From Serinus canaria (Eukaryota > Chordata > Aves > Passeriformes > Fringillidae), in contig NC_066327.1 of the NCBI RefSeq assembly GCF_022539315.1, positions 701,001 through 765,000 of the forward strand: DNA of 64,000 nt, written 5' to 3'. Below are positions 10,715-24,722 of the stretch, piece after piece (position 1 is the stretch's first letter; every line of letters starts with the position of its first letter). The notes below the pieces were generated by a model, which worked only from the letters and a program-made list of their open reading frames with translations, searched no databases and was not told the DNA's origin. Made by a program: the position numbers and the translations under genes.

Positions 10715-13700
10715 GAGGGATGCTGCTGGAGAGGGGAGCCAGCAGTGCTCATTGCCCAGCCTCACTCCAGACATTGGTGCTGTCGTGACTGGCAGCAGAA
10801 CAGAGTCCACTGACTCCAAATGTCTCTTTGATTGGAGAACTGAGATGGGTAAAAATAGCAGCTTACTGTTGAGGAAAACTGCTTCCTGTCTGGGCCTGAT
10901 TTCATCGCCCAGGCCAGTGCAGCTGCAAAACCACAGCCTGGCTCTGTCACTTTGCGCGCTCCTTTTACATGAGATCCAATCACTGCATTTCAGAGGGGCC
11001 TCTGGTTCTCAGGGCTCTGCTTCAGGGTACCCAGCCTCAAATATTTGGGGCTCCACATCAGTCACATTTGAAATGTATTATTTGTTTATTTGCACTGAGA
11101 CTGCCTGAGAGGCTTCCTCCCTCTGCTAGGAAGTTCCCACCCTGTTTTACTTATGATCTAACCTTGCAGTTTGTAACCCTCTGGCTGGGAATGGGCACCC
11201 ATGAGAGGGAACTGCTCCTGCTTTGTGTTGGGAGTGTGGTCATTTCGCAGCTGGGCTCGTCTCCAGCTGGATGAGCAGGGGAAAAGGCTGGAGGAAAGTG
11301 GAGAGAAGAGCAGGTCACAGACTGGACACATTCCTCTTGAATGGGATCCAAGGCTGTAGCCCGCTTAGGTGCAACAGAATGCTGGTGGGTGTCGGAGCAA
11401 AGGCTGAGGGAACTGGGACTATTTGGTCAAGATCAACCAAGCCGATCCTTTAAATTGTCTTACAGGCCAGGCTCTTCACCTCCTAGGACTGTAACCCTCA
11501 GTGTGCCTTGCAGAGGTGAAGTCATTTTATGGGTGATCTTAGAAACTGCCCCTGTAACATGATTGAAGCCTTTTTTGAGGCAAACAATGCCCTGAGTGTT
11601 ACTGGATTTCTGGGATGGCTCCTCTAGAGAAGTGTGGAACCAGTGGTTTGGATCATGTCTCATCCTGCCAGCTCATGCTCCTCTGTCTTTCTGCAGATGA
11701 CGGTCACCCCATGGTGCCACAGCCTGTATGGTCGCCCACCTTCTGCTTCCTGCCCTGCCAGGTTATCACCAAACACACAACAAGGGCTGTGAAACAGGGC
11801 TAAGGCATATGGCAGATGAGCTCCAGCAGTCACAGGCCACCTTCAGAAAAAAATGCAGCATCTCTCTCCCAAGAGTGCTGCTCTGGAGGAGGAGAGTGGC
11901 TGAATCTCACCCAGATCTGATGCTCTGCGTTGAGCAGTCTTGTGTTTCACAAGCACTTGTGTTGTGCCTTACACCAGCAAGTGTTTCCTCTGGTTTTGGA
12001 GGTATCTTGTGTGAGTTTAGCTCCTCAGCCTGTGGGGAGGCTGCCTGTTTAGTGTCATATGACACTTCAGTGGCCGGAGTTTTTCACATTCAGGTGTCAT
12101 CTCCCTCATTTTTGGTGAAACTACAGTTAGATTTTCTTTTCTTCTTTCCATCTTAGGAGTGGAATAACTCTGAGGATTTGTTCCACTACAATCCCTCTTC
12201 CCAGAACAGTAGATAAATATTTCAAGCTGTGTCTGATTTGATTTAAGATCTTATTTCTGTTGCTGAGGTACATTTTCCTTGCACAGAGGACAGGCTCCAT
12301 CAGAGCTGTGATGATTCACAAAGGGTTGATTTGCCAGTTGTGTTCTCTGGCTGTTGCTGGGTTTGGGAAGCAGATCTGCCCTGGACCTTCCCACAGACCC
12401 AAGGGTTGCAGCTGGGTCAGGCTGGGTGTTAATGGGAGCTGCTCAGAAGGTGGAATTTCCTGTAGGAAAAGCTCTGACACTCCCTAGCTCTTTTTTTTAT
12501 TGAATCAAGATAAAAAGGTGAAATTTGGAAGTTTCCCACAAATTGTAAATTTAGGAACTGTTCAGGAAAGAAAGCCTTATTGAAGTGATTTGTTTCTACT
12601 TTCCTATTATAAAAAATCAGGAAAAACTAAGACATTAGGCAGTGGGAAATGTAAAATCTCCATAAGGTTTGAGTCAATATTCAACTCTATGCAGCAGTGG
12701 AAGCAAAAAGACTAGAATGAAACGAAGCATGTCAATGCCATTGAGAGGAACCAGCGCGGTGGTGATGAAACACCGTGTTTTGACATTCTCCTGATGTAAA
12801 ATTTCATTAAAATTGACAAACTGCCGAGAAATATTTTGATTTTTAAATAGACTTTACTGGATGAGAAATCACTCTGTTGAAAAATTTTCAGCTGGCTCTC
12901 TTGCAAACTGAGTCAACAGCTGATGAGCAGACCATGTCACTGCTGGGGAGGGCTGGAGACACGTGAGGGTCAAACCCCCAGCGCTCGAGCAGCCACTCCT
13001 CAAATGCCATTGCCTGGAGCAGGAAGCTGGGCTGGACAAGAACGACAGTGTTTGGCACCTCAGGAGTGCCCAGATGGCCCCGCACCAGGTGCTGTCTCTG
13101 CAGAGAGGACACAGCCCAAGCTGTTATCAAAGCTTCTCACAGCAGCCATTACAGACTGACAAGTCAGGACACCTTCACCAGGAGCCAGAGGCAGGTCCTA
13201 AATCACCCTCTAAATTCCAAGCAGATGTAAAATGTGGAAGCACGAGGAAGATAGTGAGAGGAGCTGTTCTCTGCAACAGACCTCGTGGAACATGTGCTCG
13301 TGTCTTCTGCTAGTCAGGCCTCTGCCAAAGGAGAGCATCAGATCTGAGGAACTGCTGGTTCAAACTGACACTTGATCTCCTCTTAGGTGATTCCATGTGC
13401 ATCCATGGTACATGAATCTTCACTGTCTGCTAAGTCTGAAAGCTACTTTGTTCTGTGGTCAGCTTCAGAGTGAGAGGAAACAAACATGCTGAATTCCACA
13501 ACTGCCTCACTTCCAGTAATTCCTTGTACACTAGTCAAACTATATAACTGAAGTGCTAAAAAGTATTAATAATGTAACACTTAAGAAGAGCTGTCAGTCA
13601 GAAAAATGTGTGCCCTGTTTTTGGGTGCATAACATGTGGTGCTTTGTCTCTAGGTGGAAATCTCAGCCAGACTCAGCCCAACCTGAGGAGCTGCAGCTGC

Positions 13701-16599
13701 CACCCAGGTGCATGACCCAGTCTGGCTAGGCTACACTGGGATAATATAGGAAGACAACAGATCTGGCACATCCCCCCACTCTGGGGCTTCTTCAGGTGTT
13801 GTGCATTCAGACTATTACACAACAGGAGGATTTGTCTGAAGAGTTTCACAGCTGGAAGATGTGTGTGATAGATTCATGGTAGGAGATAAGATCTTTTTTG
13901 AATGCCTGAAGAAGGTACAATACAACTCTGCAATGACACGAGCTGTGCTCATTTGTGAACCCTAAGGCTCTGGAGTGCAGTGGGAGATCAGGGTGGGTTT
14001 GTGCTGCAGCTGGGCCACGCCATGGGCTGGGACATGGGATCAGCACCCGGAGAGGGGGAGATGAAAGCTCTTAACTGCCAGTCACAGCCCTTGCACATGG
14101 ACAGTGAACTTGGGCATTCCAGCACACGTGGGGACACCACTCACACAGAGCTTACACTGAAAGAGGGAAACCTACAAAGCTCTGGTTTGCAGTGAAGTTC
14201 TATTGTTGAGTTCTGCTGACCCTTAGTAGATAATAAGGTTTTTTTTCCCTTTTTAAAATATTTTTATGCTTTTTTGCTGGGAACATCTTGGATAACTTCT
14301 CCTGATTGCCTTTTGATGCAGATTGAAGGTTAGAGTTGGGCAGAAAAACAACAGATGGGCTAAAAAGGAGATTTTTGGTGCACATGTGACAAATGCCAGG
14401 TCAGGAGGGCCCACCATCATTTTCATCTGGCTTGATACTCCAGGGCTGCTTTTAGTGACCCTTCCCATCTCTGAGGTGACCCTAGCTTTTCCACAGCTCC
14501 AGGTATATAAGAAGCATCACTGGCAGAAAGAAGTAGATGGATAATTTGTAATGAATTATCTAAATAGCAATGACGCCTTTTTTCCCAGTATGTGAGTTGT
14601 CCAAATGAAAAGGTTGGATTTTTTTTTGAGAAACTTCTTATTTGGAAGGTTTTTAAAAAAATAATCTCTGAAAAGAAAGGAAATCTTGGTCTGGAGCTTA
14701 TTAGTGAGTAGTTTGTTGTTAGTGTTTGATAGTCCAAGTACAGGCTTTCTTGCATGCGTGCACACAGCTCACATGGGCCTGATTAAATCCCTCTAAAACC
14801 CAGGGAGCTTTCCTGCTGGCACTGGCAAGCCCTGGAAGGTCCATGGAGAGGACCTTCCTCATCTGAAAGGACAGGAATACTCTGGAATAGGTTTACTGGC
14901 TATAGGTATTCATTATGCTTGCTGAGACTCTTCAATATTGGCTCAACATTTGTCCATTCAGGGAACAAACCTGTTCAGTAACTCCTCTGGCAACAAGCCT
15001 GACTGAGCTTTGGGCTCAGTTTGGCTGTGTCCTTGTAAGCTCAGAATTTAGCAAGGGATTTTTAACAGGTTTTATGAAAACAGCTTCTTGGGCAGAGGAG
15101 AGAAGCTAGTCTGGTATTTAAAGGGCTAGAATTATGTGGGAATAATTTTCTGAAAGTGCCTTTCCAGTTTCCAAGCCCAATTCCCACTTTCTTTTCATTC
15201 TCTTGTGTTGGTTTGCCCACTCCAGCTCTCATTGCTGGCTCTGTTCCTGACTCCTAAGCCCTGGAAATACCCAGTTGGCCATCTCTCCCTCAGAGCCACC
15301 ACAGGTCTGGGTGGGCCACAGGTGCCACCTGTAACAGTGAGGTGCTGAGAGTGGAGCTCCTGGGACATTCAGTCCTGCGGTGCTGCCATCAGTTTCCAGG
15401 CCTAGAAACCCATTTATGGATTCCCAGCTGGAGCTTCCTTGTCTCTTCAGTGACCTCCAAAAATCTGGTACTGCAATGTGAATTCCTTCAGCTGTCCCCA
15501 GGAGCACTTCAGCTCTTTGAAAATCTCCCTCATTCCCTATTCTTTGCCTGCTGGGGCTTTGGCTGATGGAGCCCTCAACCCACCTGCAGCAACATTTGAT
15601 GTCTTCTCAGAGCGTGGAAATGCTGTAAAAGAGCAAGAGTGCTCAAGTCTGCTTCTTGAAATGGAGTAAGCACTGAATGCACAAACTGCTCTCTGAGGGA
15701 CAAAAGGGGGTCTCTTGCAACCCAAGAAGGTTCAGTGGCTGGCTCAATGGGTTGCTCTTCTGGCTCCCAATCTTTGTGTCACCTGTGAGGCTTGGCTGTG
15801 AGTCTGGTCCCTACCACAGTCACACTTCCTGACTCTTTCAGGACCCTCCCAGTTTTCCATTGTGATGCAAACTCTGCCACAGCTGTTGTACCCACTCAGC
15901 TTTCTCCAGCAAAGCCTGTCCTTTGCTCCCCAGAAAGCCGCACCCTCTCCTCCTCCACACTGTGGTCCCCACGCCTGGAACACAGGAAGCAGGACAAGGT
16001 CTGCTGCCCCACAACAGCCCTGTCCACAGTGGAGCACATCTGTGAAGGAGATGTGAACAAGAGAGATGTGTTCCAGTCTTTGCCCAACAGCAGGCTGAGG
16101 GTTTGCCCTGCTTCCCCCAGCATCTCCTGGGATCCAGACCCAAATCCATCCCTACTGTACCAATGTCAAACTCTTCCACAGCCCAGCTTTTGCCTCTTTC
16201 CAGGTTTGTCTGCAAGTAGGGCAGAGAGAAGGTAGAATGGGTGATGTCTTTTAAACCAGAAGGGGTTATATTTCCTTGGTGGAGTCAGTGCACATGTATC
16301 CAAGGAAGGACTGAAAATTGGAAAGGAACAGAGCCCAGCTCACATAGCTGTGCAGATAGCCATGGGTTGGCCAGCACAGAGCAGGAGCACTGTGCCATGA
16401 CAGGAGGCTGGCATGGCATCATCTCAGATTATTAGAGCCTCTTGTTTTATAAGCAAGGTTCTGGGGGAGGGAATATGTAGTGAAGTGAAACTGGTGATTG
16501 TACAGGCACGCCGGCGATTAGGGCTGCAGTGGGTGGGCAGTCTGTGGGGGCTGCTGTGTTAACTCCAGCCAAGGAGAGGCACATGCTTTCCAATCTATG
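10715..16599. other. Mostly unique sequence; no supported gene
   Basis: The frames are short and conflicting. A perfect 9-bp hairpin lies at 14834-14858 (GGAAGGTCC / GGACCTTCC, 7-base loop). A splice-acceptor-like tract followed by a 19-codon open stretch occurs at 12125-12216. AT-rich parts at 12480-12900 and 14220-14740 hold no clear repeat. Confidence 0.5.
12125..12216 (+). other. Possible terminal exon (weak)
   Basis: A strong polypyrimidine tract (12131-12153) ends in TCTTAG at 12156. It is followed by 19 codons (12157-12213) closed by TAA at 12214-12216, encoding a polar peptide starting EWNNSEDLFHYNP. The acceptor is good, but I do not recognise the peptide, no partner donor is identified and no polyadenylation signal is established. 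Chance occurrence is the more likely explanation. Confidence 0.1.
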
Positions 16600-17040
16600 C
16601 TATCTCAGTTTCAGTGCTGCAGACAACCCATCAGGGTGTCATTAACAAGCAGTTTTTCTGCTCTTATTGCTGTGCTTTAAGGAAATATGTCAAAGGCATT
16701 TCTTGAGAGCGAGGTCTCGGTGCGATCAGATTGCTCCAGCCTTCTCACAGCATTCCATTCAGATTATAATACACAATAGTTCAGACCCTGCTGTGTCCCA
16801 TTACTCAATTATGAAATTGCTTTAGAAGTTAGAGCTTACTGATTGGCTCCCAATGATTTCATACCCATCATATTTCTGTGTTTGTGCTCTTGGGCTGACT
16901 GCTCTGTCTGGTTGGTTCAAGCCATTTTACTCCTCTGTTTTATGCACTTGCATATATTTTATACCTGTCTGTATCATTAACTACCTCCCTCAATATGCTT
17001 TGCAACTTCAAACCAGGCTGTGAAAGTGAAAATTACCTTT
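16600..17040. promoter_or_regulatory. Candidate conserved non-coding element
   Basis: A long non-repetitive AT-leaning block with no open frame across it. It contains TCATTAACAAGCAG, CATTCAGATTATAATACACA, CTCAATTATGAAATTGC and TTGCATATATTTTATACC. The texture differs from the GC-rich, CR1-like flanking sequence of the region and suggests purifying selection. This is inference only. Confidence 0.33.
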
Positions 17041-17229
17041 GAGGGTTGTTGTTGAGGGTGTGGAGCCTTTGTGTTATTGGCTCAGGGCTGAGAGAGGTAG
17101 GAAGGTGTAGTGAACCCAAGCACAGCCCCATGGTGCAGAGCTCCTCTGCCTCCCCTGCCTGGCAGATGTGCAGCTGCCCACGAGGGAGCAAAATGGGGAG
17201 AGGATGATGGCGTGGCAACTGAATTTTTT

Positions 17230-17460
17230 TGTGCAGCATCTGCCAGTCAGACGGAATCCTAAAGCACTTATCCTCCGAACATCACAACCATTTCATCTGC
17301 TACCCATCACAACCAGCCTCTATAAAATTTAACTTTGTTCATTAATTAGTCACAAGGGGCAAGGAAAAAGTGATATTGATAGTTGGTGAGACCCGCTTTC
17401 ATGTATCAGGTCTTGACACTGCTCTTTGCCCTCATGGAGTAAACCTTTCTCACTGGTGGA
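17230..17460. promoter_or_regulatory. Candidate conserved non-coding element
   Basis: It contains TGTTCATTAATTAGTCAC, ATAAAATTTAACTTTG and GTGATATTGATAGTTGG with no open frame or repeat. It lies about 200 bases after the previous block and may be part of the same element. Confidence 0.3.
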
Positions 17461-20400
17461 AGATTTGCTGGAGAGAGGCACTGCTGCTTTATATTAAAAC
17501 AGGGATTTTACACCTGTTGGAAATAAACCCCAAGAAACCTGAATAGATGTGGTTTGATTCTACTGAATGACACAATTTATCCTATCCTGCATGATAGGAG
17601 AGCAAACAAGAATGAAGTCAGGAGGATTCAGCTTGTGCATCTTTGAGATGGTCAGTCCTGTTTGAACCCACCCATGTAAGAACTGAAGCAAGATCCTGTT
17701 CTAAATTAAAACAGTGTTATGTGATTTACTTTAGAGACCCAAAATAAACTTGGGCTTTGAACTTTTCTAAAATGACTGCAAGTATCACTTTGAGCATCTA
17801 TTATTAACAGCAGTGTTAATTTTCAGTACCATTTTGTACCACCCAAAGCAAAAAAGCTGAGGCTGATAAACTGATAGTACATGCATTGCCAGAGCCTATT
17901 AGAATCAAATTGTTGACATCTTCTAGGGAGATGCTGAGATTACAAAAAAATTCTGTGCAAAAATGTCCTTGGTATGCAATTAATATTCTGCCTCCTCTGT
18001 CAATAAAAGAATGTGATTCAGAGTCAGAGGGAACGGCTTAGGTGGTTGGATGTGTTTGGGAGCTGTGGAAGTGGAGCAATTGGAAGCTAATGACCTCATG
18101 CTCAAGCCCTCAATCTGCTGTTCAAGGGGGGAGATTTCTTAATAAAACCCCTGAACTCTGGTGGTCCCTCAAGAACTTCCCTTTTGTCAAATCCTGAAAT
18201 CCTCTGTAGGTTAAGCCCTTGCTGGAGACATTTAGATACATGCACAAATTAGGATGAATTCAGGACACTGGATCTGTCTGCCTTGTTTTGAAGGAATAGG
18301 TTTTTTCCCAGAATCAGTGTTTAGCATTTTTTTGTTCCTCCAGTTCAGAGTAGACCACCAGCAGGTTTGTTTCACCCTCTAGGTGTTACCAGGGAATTAC
18401 TGGAAAGCAGCATGACTTTCTATACCTTTGATGCTGGTAAAATGATAGCCCCTTCTGCCTACACAGGGATGTAGCTAGAAGGTCTTTAAAAAGTTTCAGC
18501 TTATGGTTCCAAGATGAGTAAAGGCTTTGGCAACGGCAACAGGATCCTCTCACCTGCCAACAGATAAGAATCTGTTCACCATTCTGGGTTAAGCTGTTCA
18601 GTCAATCGAGTACTCAGAAAATATCCAGCATTGTGCCATATACATCTTTCCCTTTCAGGGTTTCCCCTGGATGTGATCATTCTGATGACCTGCCACACCA
18701 CTAGGTGCTTATCTTGTGAAGTTATTTCATGTATTTATTAACTCATTGTGTTTATTTATTTAAATATTCTCTGCAGATGAGACATATGGCAATTGCTGGC
18801 CAGCTTAGTCTCAGCTGCTCCTCAGATCCAGCTGCTAATATAATTTCATAACTTGGCTTGTGTAGTTCAGATCTGTACCAAAAGACTCTGTTTTGAATTA
18901 CCATTATATTTTATATTAATACTAAGCAAACTCACAGCTGTCCTACATTGCTGTTTCTACCCTCCCTGGAATTCAGCTCTCAGACAGAGGACATAACACT
19001 CTTGTATGTCTGTCTCTCAAGCTTTCAGATCTGTCCTGGACTTGTCTTGTCTACAGCAGAGATGTGCTAATTGCCACTGCAGCATTCTCAGCTCAAGAGT
19101 TCCACGGCTTTTTCAAGGAAAGGCCTAAGTCAGACCTGACCTGGAAAGTTTTTCCAGCAAAGCCACAGTCACTTTCAACTGGGTAGCCCAAGAAAGACTT
19201 ACATGCAGACTATCCAAAGTCTCTGAGGGTGTTTGGGATGGGATCTCAGAAGTATTTAGTCACCTAAAGATGAGGAATGGTATCTAGCAGGATTTTCCAA
19301 ACCACACTGGGCTTGTGTCTGTCTCAGGAAGTCAGTGGAGTTAAGCTCTGAGGCACACTGGGGCAGAGGGCTCCATGCCCTGGACACATCTGCCCCTCTG
19401 CAGGAGCACCAGCACCTTTTGGAGCCTGGTGATGGTGAACCACAGCCTGGAAGCTGAGCTCCTTACCCCAGCTCTGGGGAATGGTTTCACCTGCAGAATA
19501 AAATCTCCCAACTCACCTGCACTCAGCTGTTGTCTGGGGCTAAGGTGTGGGGTCTACCTAGGACAGGCATTTCCAGCTTGCTCCATCACTGAAACTGCAC
19601 AAACAGCTCTCATCTGTGGGAATGACATTTCAGTCAGCTGTGTGACCCAAATATTTTCTTTTTCCTGCAGAGGCAGAGTTGTTAGGGAGAGGGAAAATAT
19701 CAAACAGTTGGATTTTTTGTACTGAGTCCTGGATGAGCAATGCTCACAGCCACCTTTCAGTCCACGGCTGCTGATGTGCTCAGGGCTCTATTTCTTTAGC
19801 ACAAGGGGGGAATGTGGCCTTCTGCTAGCAAACAGCTCAGCTCTTCCCAGAGAGGCAGGGAAGAGAGTACACACTGAAAGCTGGATATTTCTGTTGGTGA
19901 CAAGCTAACTGATCATCTTTTATGGATGAAAACAGAGAAAACATGTGAATCCATTGTAAATCCCACCCTCAGCAATCCCCTGGGATAAAAGGCTAGAAAG
20001 CATCTCGGGTGACTGTGGGGTGTGCAGCAGGCTGGCAGCCGTGGCACCAGCACACTGAAACCCACAGCACTGCCAACAGGCACAAATCCAGCCCCGCAGG
20101 GACATGTGGCCAGATGTGGGTTGGAGGTGCACCTCACCTGGGACCTTTCCAAGGTACACCGGCATCGTGCTGTGCAGCTGAGAGCCAGCTCCTCACCCTC
20201 CATCTTCTGCTTTCTCCTCAGAGTGGATTCAAGTTTATTTAATCTCAGATTTCTTGCTGAAAAATGCTCAGTGAGCATGAAATGCCTTTGAACTCTGGGA
20301 GTTTTGCTACTGCCTGTAACAGGGCTGGGAGCAGGCGACGGCCGCTCCCGCAGCCGTGGCAAACACCTCTGCTCCCCAGGGGCAGGAGCAGGGAGCAGGG

Positions 20401-23400
20401 GGTCCTTCTGTGCCCCTGCACACTTTGGGAGCACTGGGAAGTGGCAGGGGGGCACAGGGTGTGCCCCTCGTGCCCTGTGCTCCTGCATGCACATGGCACA
20501 CGGCGGGGGCACTCTGAGCTCCATGTGAAAGTGTTTCCAGCCCAGACAACAAACAGCTGCGAGGGACTTGGAATCCATCAGAAAGCAGATAGCCAGGAAA
20601 CCCTTTCCATGAAGAGAAAAGGGGATTTAGTTGCTGAGTGCTGCAAAGATGCATACATTTTCCTAAAAAATCATTCTTAGTGCCAATGTGAACATTCAGT
20701 GCATTGTCAAAACAAGCCAAGATTCTTATTAAAACCAATTTCTTTGGTTTGTTGGGCTACTTTGCTGTGGTACCTCTAAGCCAGCAGATGAACTGGGGTT
20801 TAGGAGAGCTGCTGCAGCCAAAGCTGAGGTAGCTGGAAATGACTGTGAGCTGAGCAGATGCAGGGGATCCTCTGCCACAGGAGGCTGTGCCATGGTACCT
20901 GTGTCAGATGCTGGCTGGCTCTGGGAGCAGAGGGGCTCCTGGTAAGAGTCCACACCAGAGGAGGCACAGGAAATTCTCTGGGAATCCTTGGTGCCCCCCA
21001 CTTGCAGACACAGTAATGAAACAGAAGAAAATAAGACAAAATCCACATGCTATTTATTGTAATCTTCTTTTCATTTGACTGAATGTCATGAGTAACAAAG
21101 ACCATTTTGAAGAGAGGGATCATGGCTTTTATTAGGCTAACTGTGGTGATACCAGGAAAGCAGAAGAAGCCTTTGTGCACTTGAAAGCTTGTTTGTTTCT
21201 CCAGCTGTATTGGGCTAACAAAAGCTTCTCATGCTCCAGCAGTACCACTGTTAGCTTAAGAAATAAATGTGATGCTTTTAAAGTGCTCTTCTGCTCTTCA
21301 TGGCAACAGGGTTGTTCCACCCAGGCTGATGAGGACAGACAGAGTATATGAAACAGGAACCAGGTCTGACATGTTTCTGGTGGATGTACTAATGTAACTA
21401 TTCATTTACCACCTCAGCAAACAAAGAATCCTCTTCAAAAATCTATTGAATGTATTTAAAGCTTGAATTATTAATATTGACTTTATTCAGACTATAGCAC
21501 TGGAATTAACAGCACAACCAAAGGTTAGAACTTCTAGTGGGATGGGTAGAGATGGCAGCTCCAATAGTAAATGCATAAAAAGTCAGGAAGCTGAGAAATA
21601 GGAATTCTTAATTTCCTGCTTCTTTATTGAGCCTTTTAGTTCATCCCAGCTCACATCTCTCTGGAGTCAGTGCTAATGTGCTCCTTTACATACTGTTTCC
21701 GTCTCCCATCTGGTGCTGGGAGAGCTGCTGCTGCTCTCATAATGGCACACAGAAGGAAACCTGAAAGCTCCTGTTTGGGGAAGAGACTGGTGAAAGCAGC
21801 ATGGTTCAAACCAGATGTGCTGGGTTGCCCCAGATGCCATGGTCTGTGCTGGGTACTGGGTGGAGCCTCTCGGCGCTGTCCCACAGTGAACACTTTGGGA
21901 ACATTTCATTTTCAGGTGTTCTGAAGTGGACCTGAGAATCCCAAGGGGAAGATGTGTTTCATGTCAGGGAAGCGTTTGCAGATGGCTGAACAGTGACTCT
22001 GTGCTTGGTGTCCTGGAAGTACTGCTGGACATGAGACCTGCCACCATTCCCAGGGTGTTCTCCCTCTCTGGGGAGCACTAGAGCTCAGTCCCTGCCCTTC
22101 CTGTGGGCTGCTGAGGTACACTCAACCTTTTAAAAGCAAGCATTTCCAGGAATGCCAAGATTCCCATGATCTGAGCAAAACCTCAGACTCAGCCTGCCTT
22201 CTGTGAGCAGTATTCTCTCATCTGAACTTTAAGGCAAGCTCCCAGCCTATCAGACTCTTGGCAGTAATTTCCACATCAGTTTGTTGTATTTGGACTTGAG
22301 ATTCCCCCTTGACCCCAAAAGTCACACTAAAATGCTAAAAGTATTTTCTTTACTTGCTAAAGAAAACACAGAGGGCTTTATTTAGTTATTCAGAACTCCT
22401 CAGCCATTCTTCAGTCACTTCATGATTTCCAGAGATGTTATCTGTGCTGTTGTCTCCCAGCTCACACCGCTCAGAGCAGCTCAGAGGGGAAGGAAAGCTG
22501 TTACATTTCATTGTCCTCAAAAGAGGGGAGAAAAATCCAACTCATGCTCCCAACCCAAACAACTCTGCTGCCTCGTGAATTCTTGACAGCCAGGAAGGCT
22601 CTCTTGAAACCGTCTGCAGCCTTTAACTCCCTTCTAACAAGCTGGCCATTTCCATAGAGAAGATTTTTCTCTACTGATTTATGAGCTTTAATTTATATGC
22701 AAGCCTGGAATACTTGCTTTGGGAAGAGCTCTACCTCCAGCCAAGCAAGGGCTGTGATGCAGAGCACTTTGCGTGGTATGTTCGTTATTTCCACGGCACA
22801 CTCTGCAGCAGCCCCAAACACCCCAGTTTCAGAGCCAGCCTGGTTGTAGGTGGTGCTGAGCACTCTCCCTCCAAGCCTGGCTGGGCCAAGAAGTTGCGTT
22901 ATTGAATTGGATGGATTTAAGAGCTTTGGGAAGCCTCTGTGTAACCCAGGCAGGCACAGTCTGCACTGTGGCAGCCTGGGCTCCTGTGCAGCCCCTGCAT
23001 GACCTGGGACATGGTGTGACCAGGTTGCCATGGGTGGTAATGGAATTTTCCTATCTGGAGCTGACTCACTAGAGCCTGGGTGTAGGTAGGATTATGCTGA
23101 CTCTGCTGTTTCCTTTGGAAATGATGGAGAACATTTGGTCCTTCTCTGCATCAGATCAGGAACTCCTGATTGGCTTATGGTGCCTGGTGATCTGTTCTCC
23201 GAGGCCTGGTACCATCCCAAATTGAAAATTGCTGCTATTGCATCTCAGCTGAAGGATGGTACCTTCTACCTGAAGAGAGGTGGATTTTATCAACACATTA
23301 CTAATTTCATCATATGCAGTGTAGGAGCAGCATTCTTTTCATCCACTGGTTTGTTATCACCATTTGTTCTGATGTGTTACACGTGCATGTGAGGGCATTG

Positions 23401-24444
23401 GCTCCTGGGTCCTTAAAACCTCAGGAGCCATGCTAAAACCTCTGGAGTTTGGTGGAACCTTCAGAGGCTTCAAGCTTGACTGGAGTGGAAGGGGGCACGT
23501 GAAGCCCCATAGGTTGGATTCACTGATTTAGCTCTGGATGGAGATGCTTGCACATCCTGGAGCAGGTGATACCTGTTGCCTCGGTGGGGCACCCACACAG
23601 AGCTGTGAGCTTGCAGCAGCAGTGTTTACACCATTCTCAAGTCTTTGCCACTACCATCCATTCACACCAACCCCTGCACGAGCCTCAAAGTGCTTCATCT
23701 TCCACGTGAGGGTCAGGATCTTGCTGTTCCCCACCCCCAGATCTGTATGGGAATAAAGAGACAGTGCTTTAAACCAGACTCTGCTTTGGGTGAAACCAGG
23801 AGGGGTCGGGGAAGGTGGGGAGAGCTGTTATCTGCACAGATGGAATGGTGAGGAGCTCAACAATGTTTGGTTCTTGGCAGCAGGTTTGGTCTGCTCAGTG
23901 CCCAAAAACTGGTCCTTGCCTGGGTCACCACCATCACTAGGTGATGGAATTAATCACTGATCAACAACTGGATCTGAAGTCTGGAAGGATCCTGCTACAC
24001 ATGAGGAACTCCTTTCATCTGCTGGATAGCTTCTCTGACTACTTAGCCCATAGCAGCCTATGGTCTCTCTGAAGAACACTGAAGTCTCCCATGGAAAGTG
24101 GTGTCGGGTTCATGGAACAGCCCCTGCTGGGGATATGCCAAATCCTGAGGATGCATGTAGGTCTGAATGGAATAGCGTGATGGACATCCCAGGAGGCTGG
24201 GAGTGTGGATTTGGATCCAGGCACTAAGGCTTACTCACACCCTTGTGATAAGCCAGCCTGGGGGAGAGGCATGGTTATTTATCTGTTTGGCTGTAGACAA
24301 GGCAGTAAAAGGTGATCTTTTAGCAAGATCAGAATAAGGAAACCTGAGTCAGAGACAGCTTCGGCCTCCTTCTCTGCTATCTGTGCTGCACTAAACAAGA
24401 TAATTCATCACTCTCTCTGGCTTATATAAAATTGCACTCTTGGA

Positions 24445-24722
24445 TGTGACCTCCCTCATGGGACTCACTCCACCCACCAGTACCTCCCTGACCTCATCTC
24501 CCCTCTCTCTTCTCCACCTGGCATCTCCCCTGCAATGCCTCTGCTCCCCTCCCATCCTGCTGGCAGCCCCTTGCCGCCGGGGCCAGTACTGAGCTCGCTC
24601 TTGCCAAGTCTGGCTCCTGCCTTGTTTTTCACTTCCACCTGGGAGTCCCCTCCCCTACCTGCCTCTCACCTACACCTACCTTCCAGCTTTCCCTCTCCAC
24701 CACTTCCTGATCCTCCCTCTAA
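24445..24722. repeat. Strand-asymmetric C/T-rich tract
   Basis: About 280 bases are dominated by C and T on the plus strand (for example CTCATCTCCCCTCTCTCTTC and TTTCCCTCTCCACCACTTCC). It has no fixed repeat period. The proline/leucine/serine-rich frame through it at 24535-24816 reflects this composition and is not taken as a gene. Confidence 0.6.

Noticed and set aside
19913..20578. 221-codon minus-strand open frame
   Set aside because: Cysteine/proline-rich product of a GC-rich patch with competing frames on both strands. Unrecognised.
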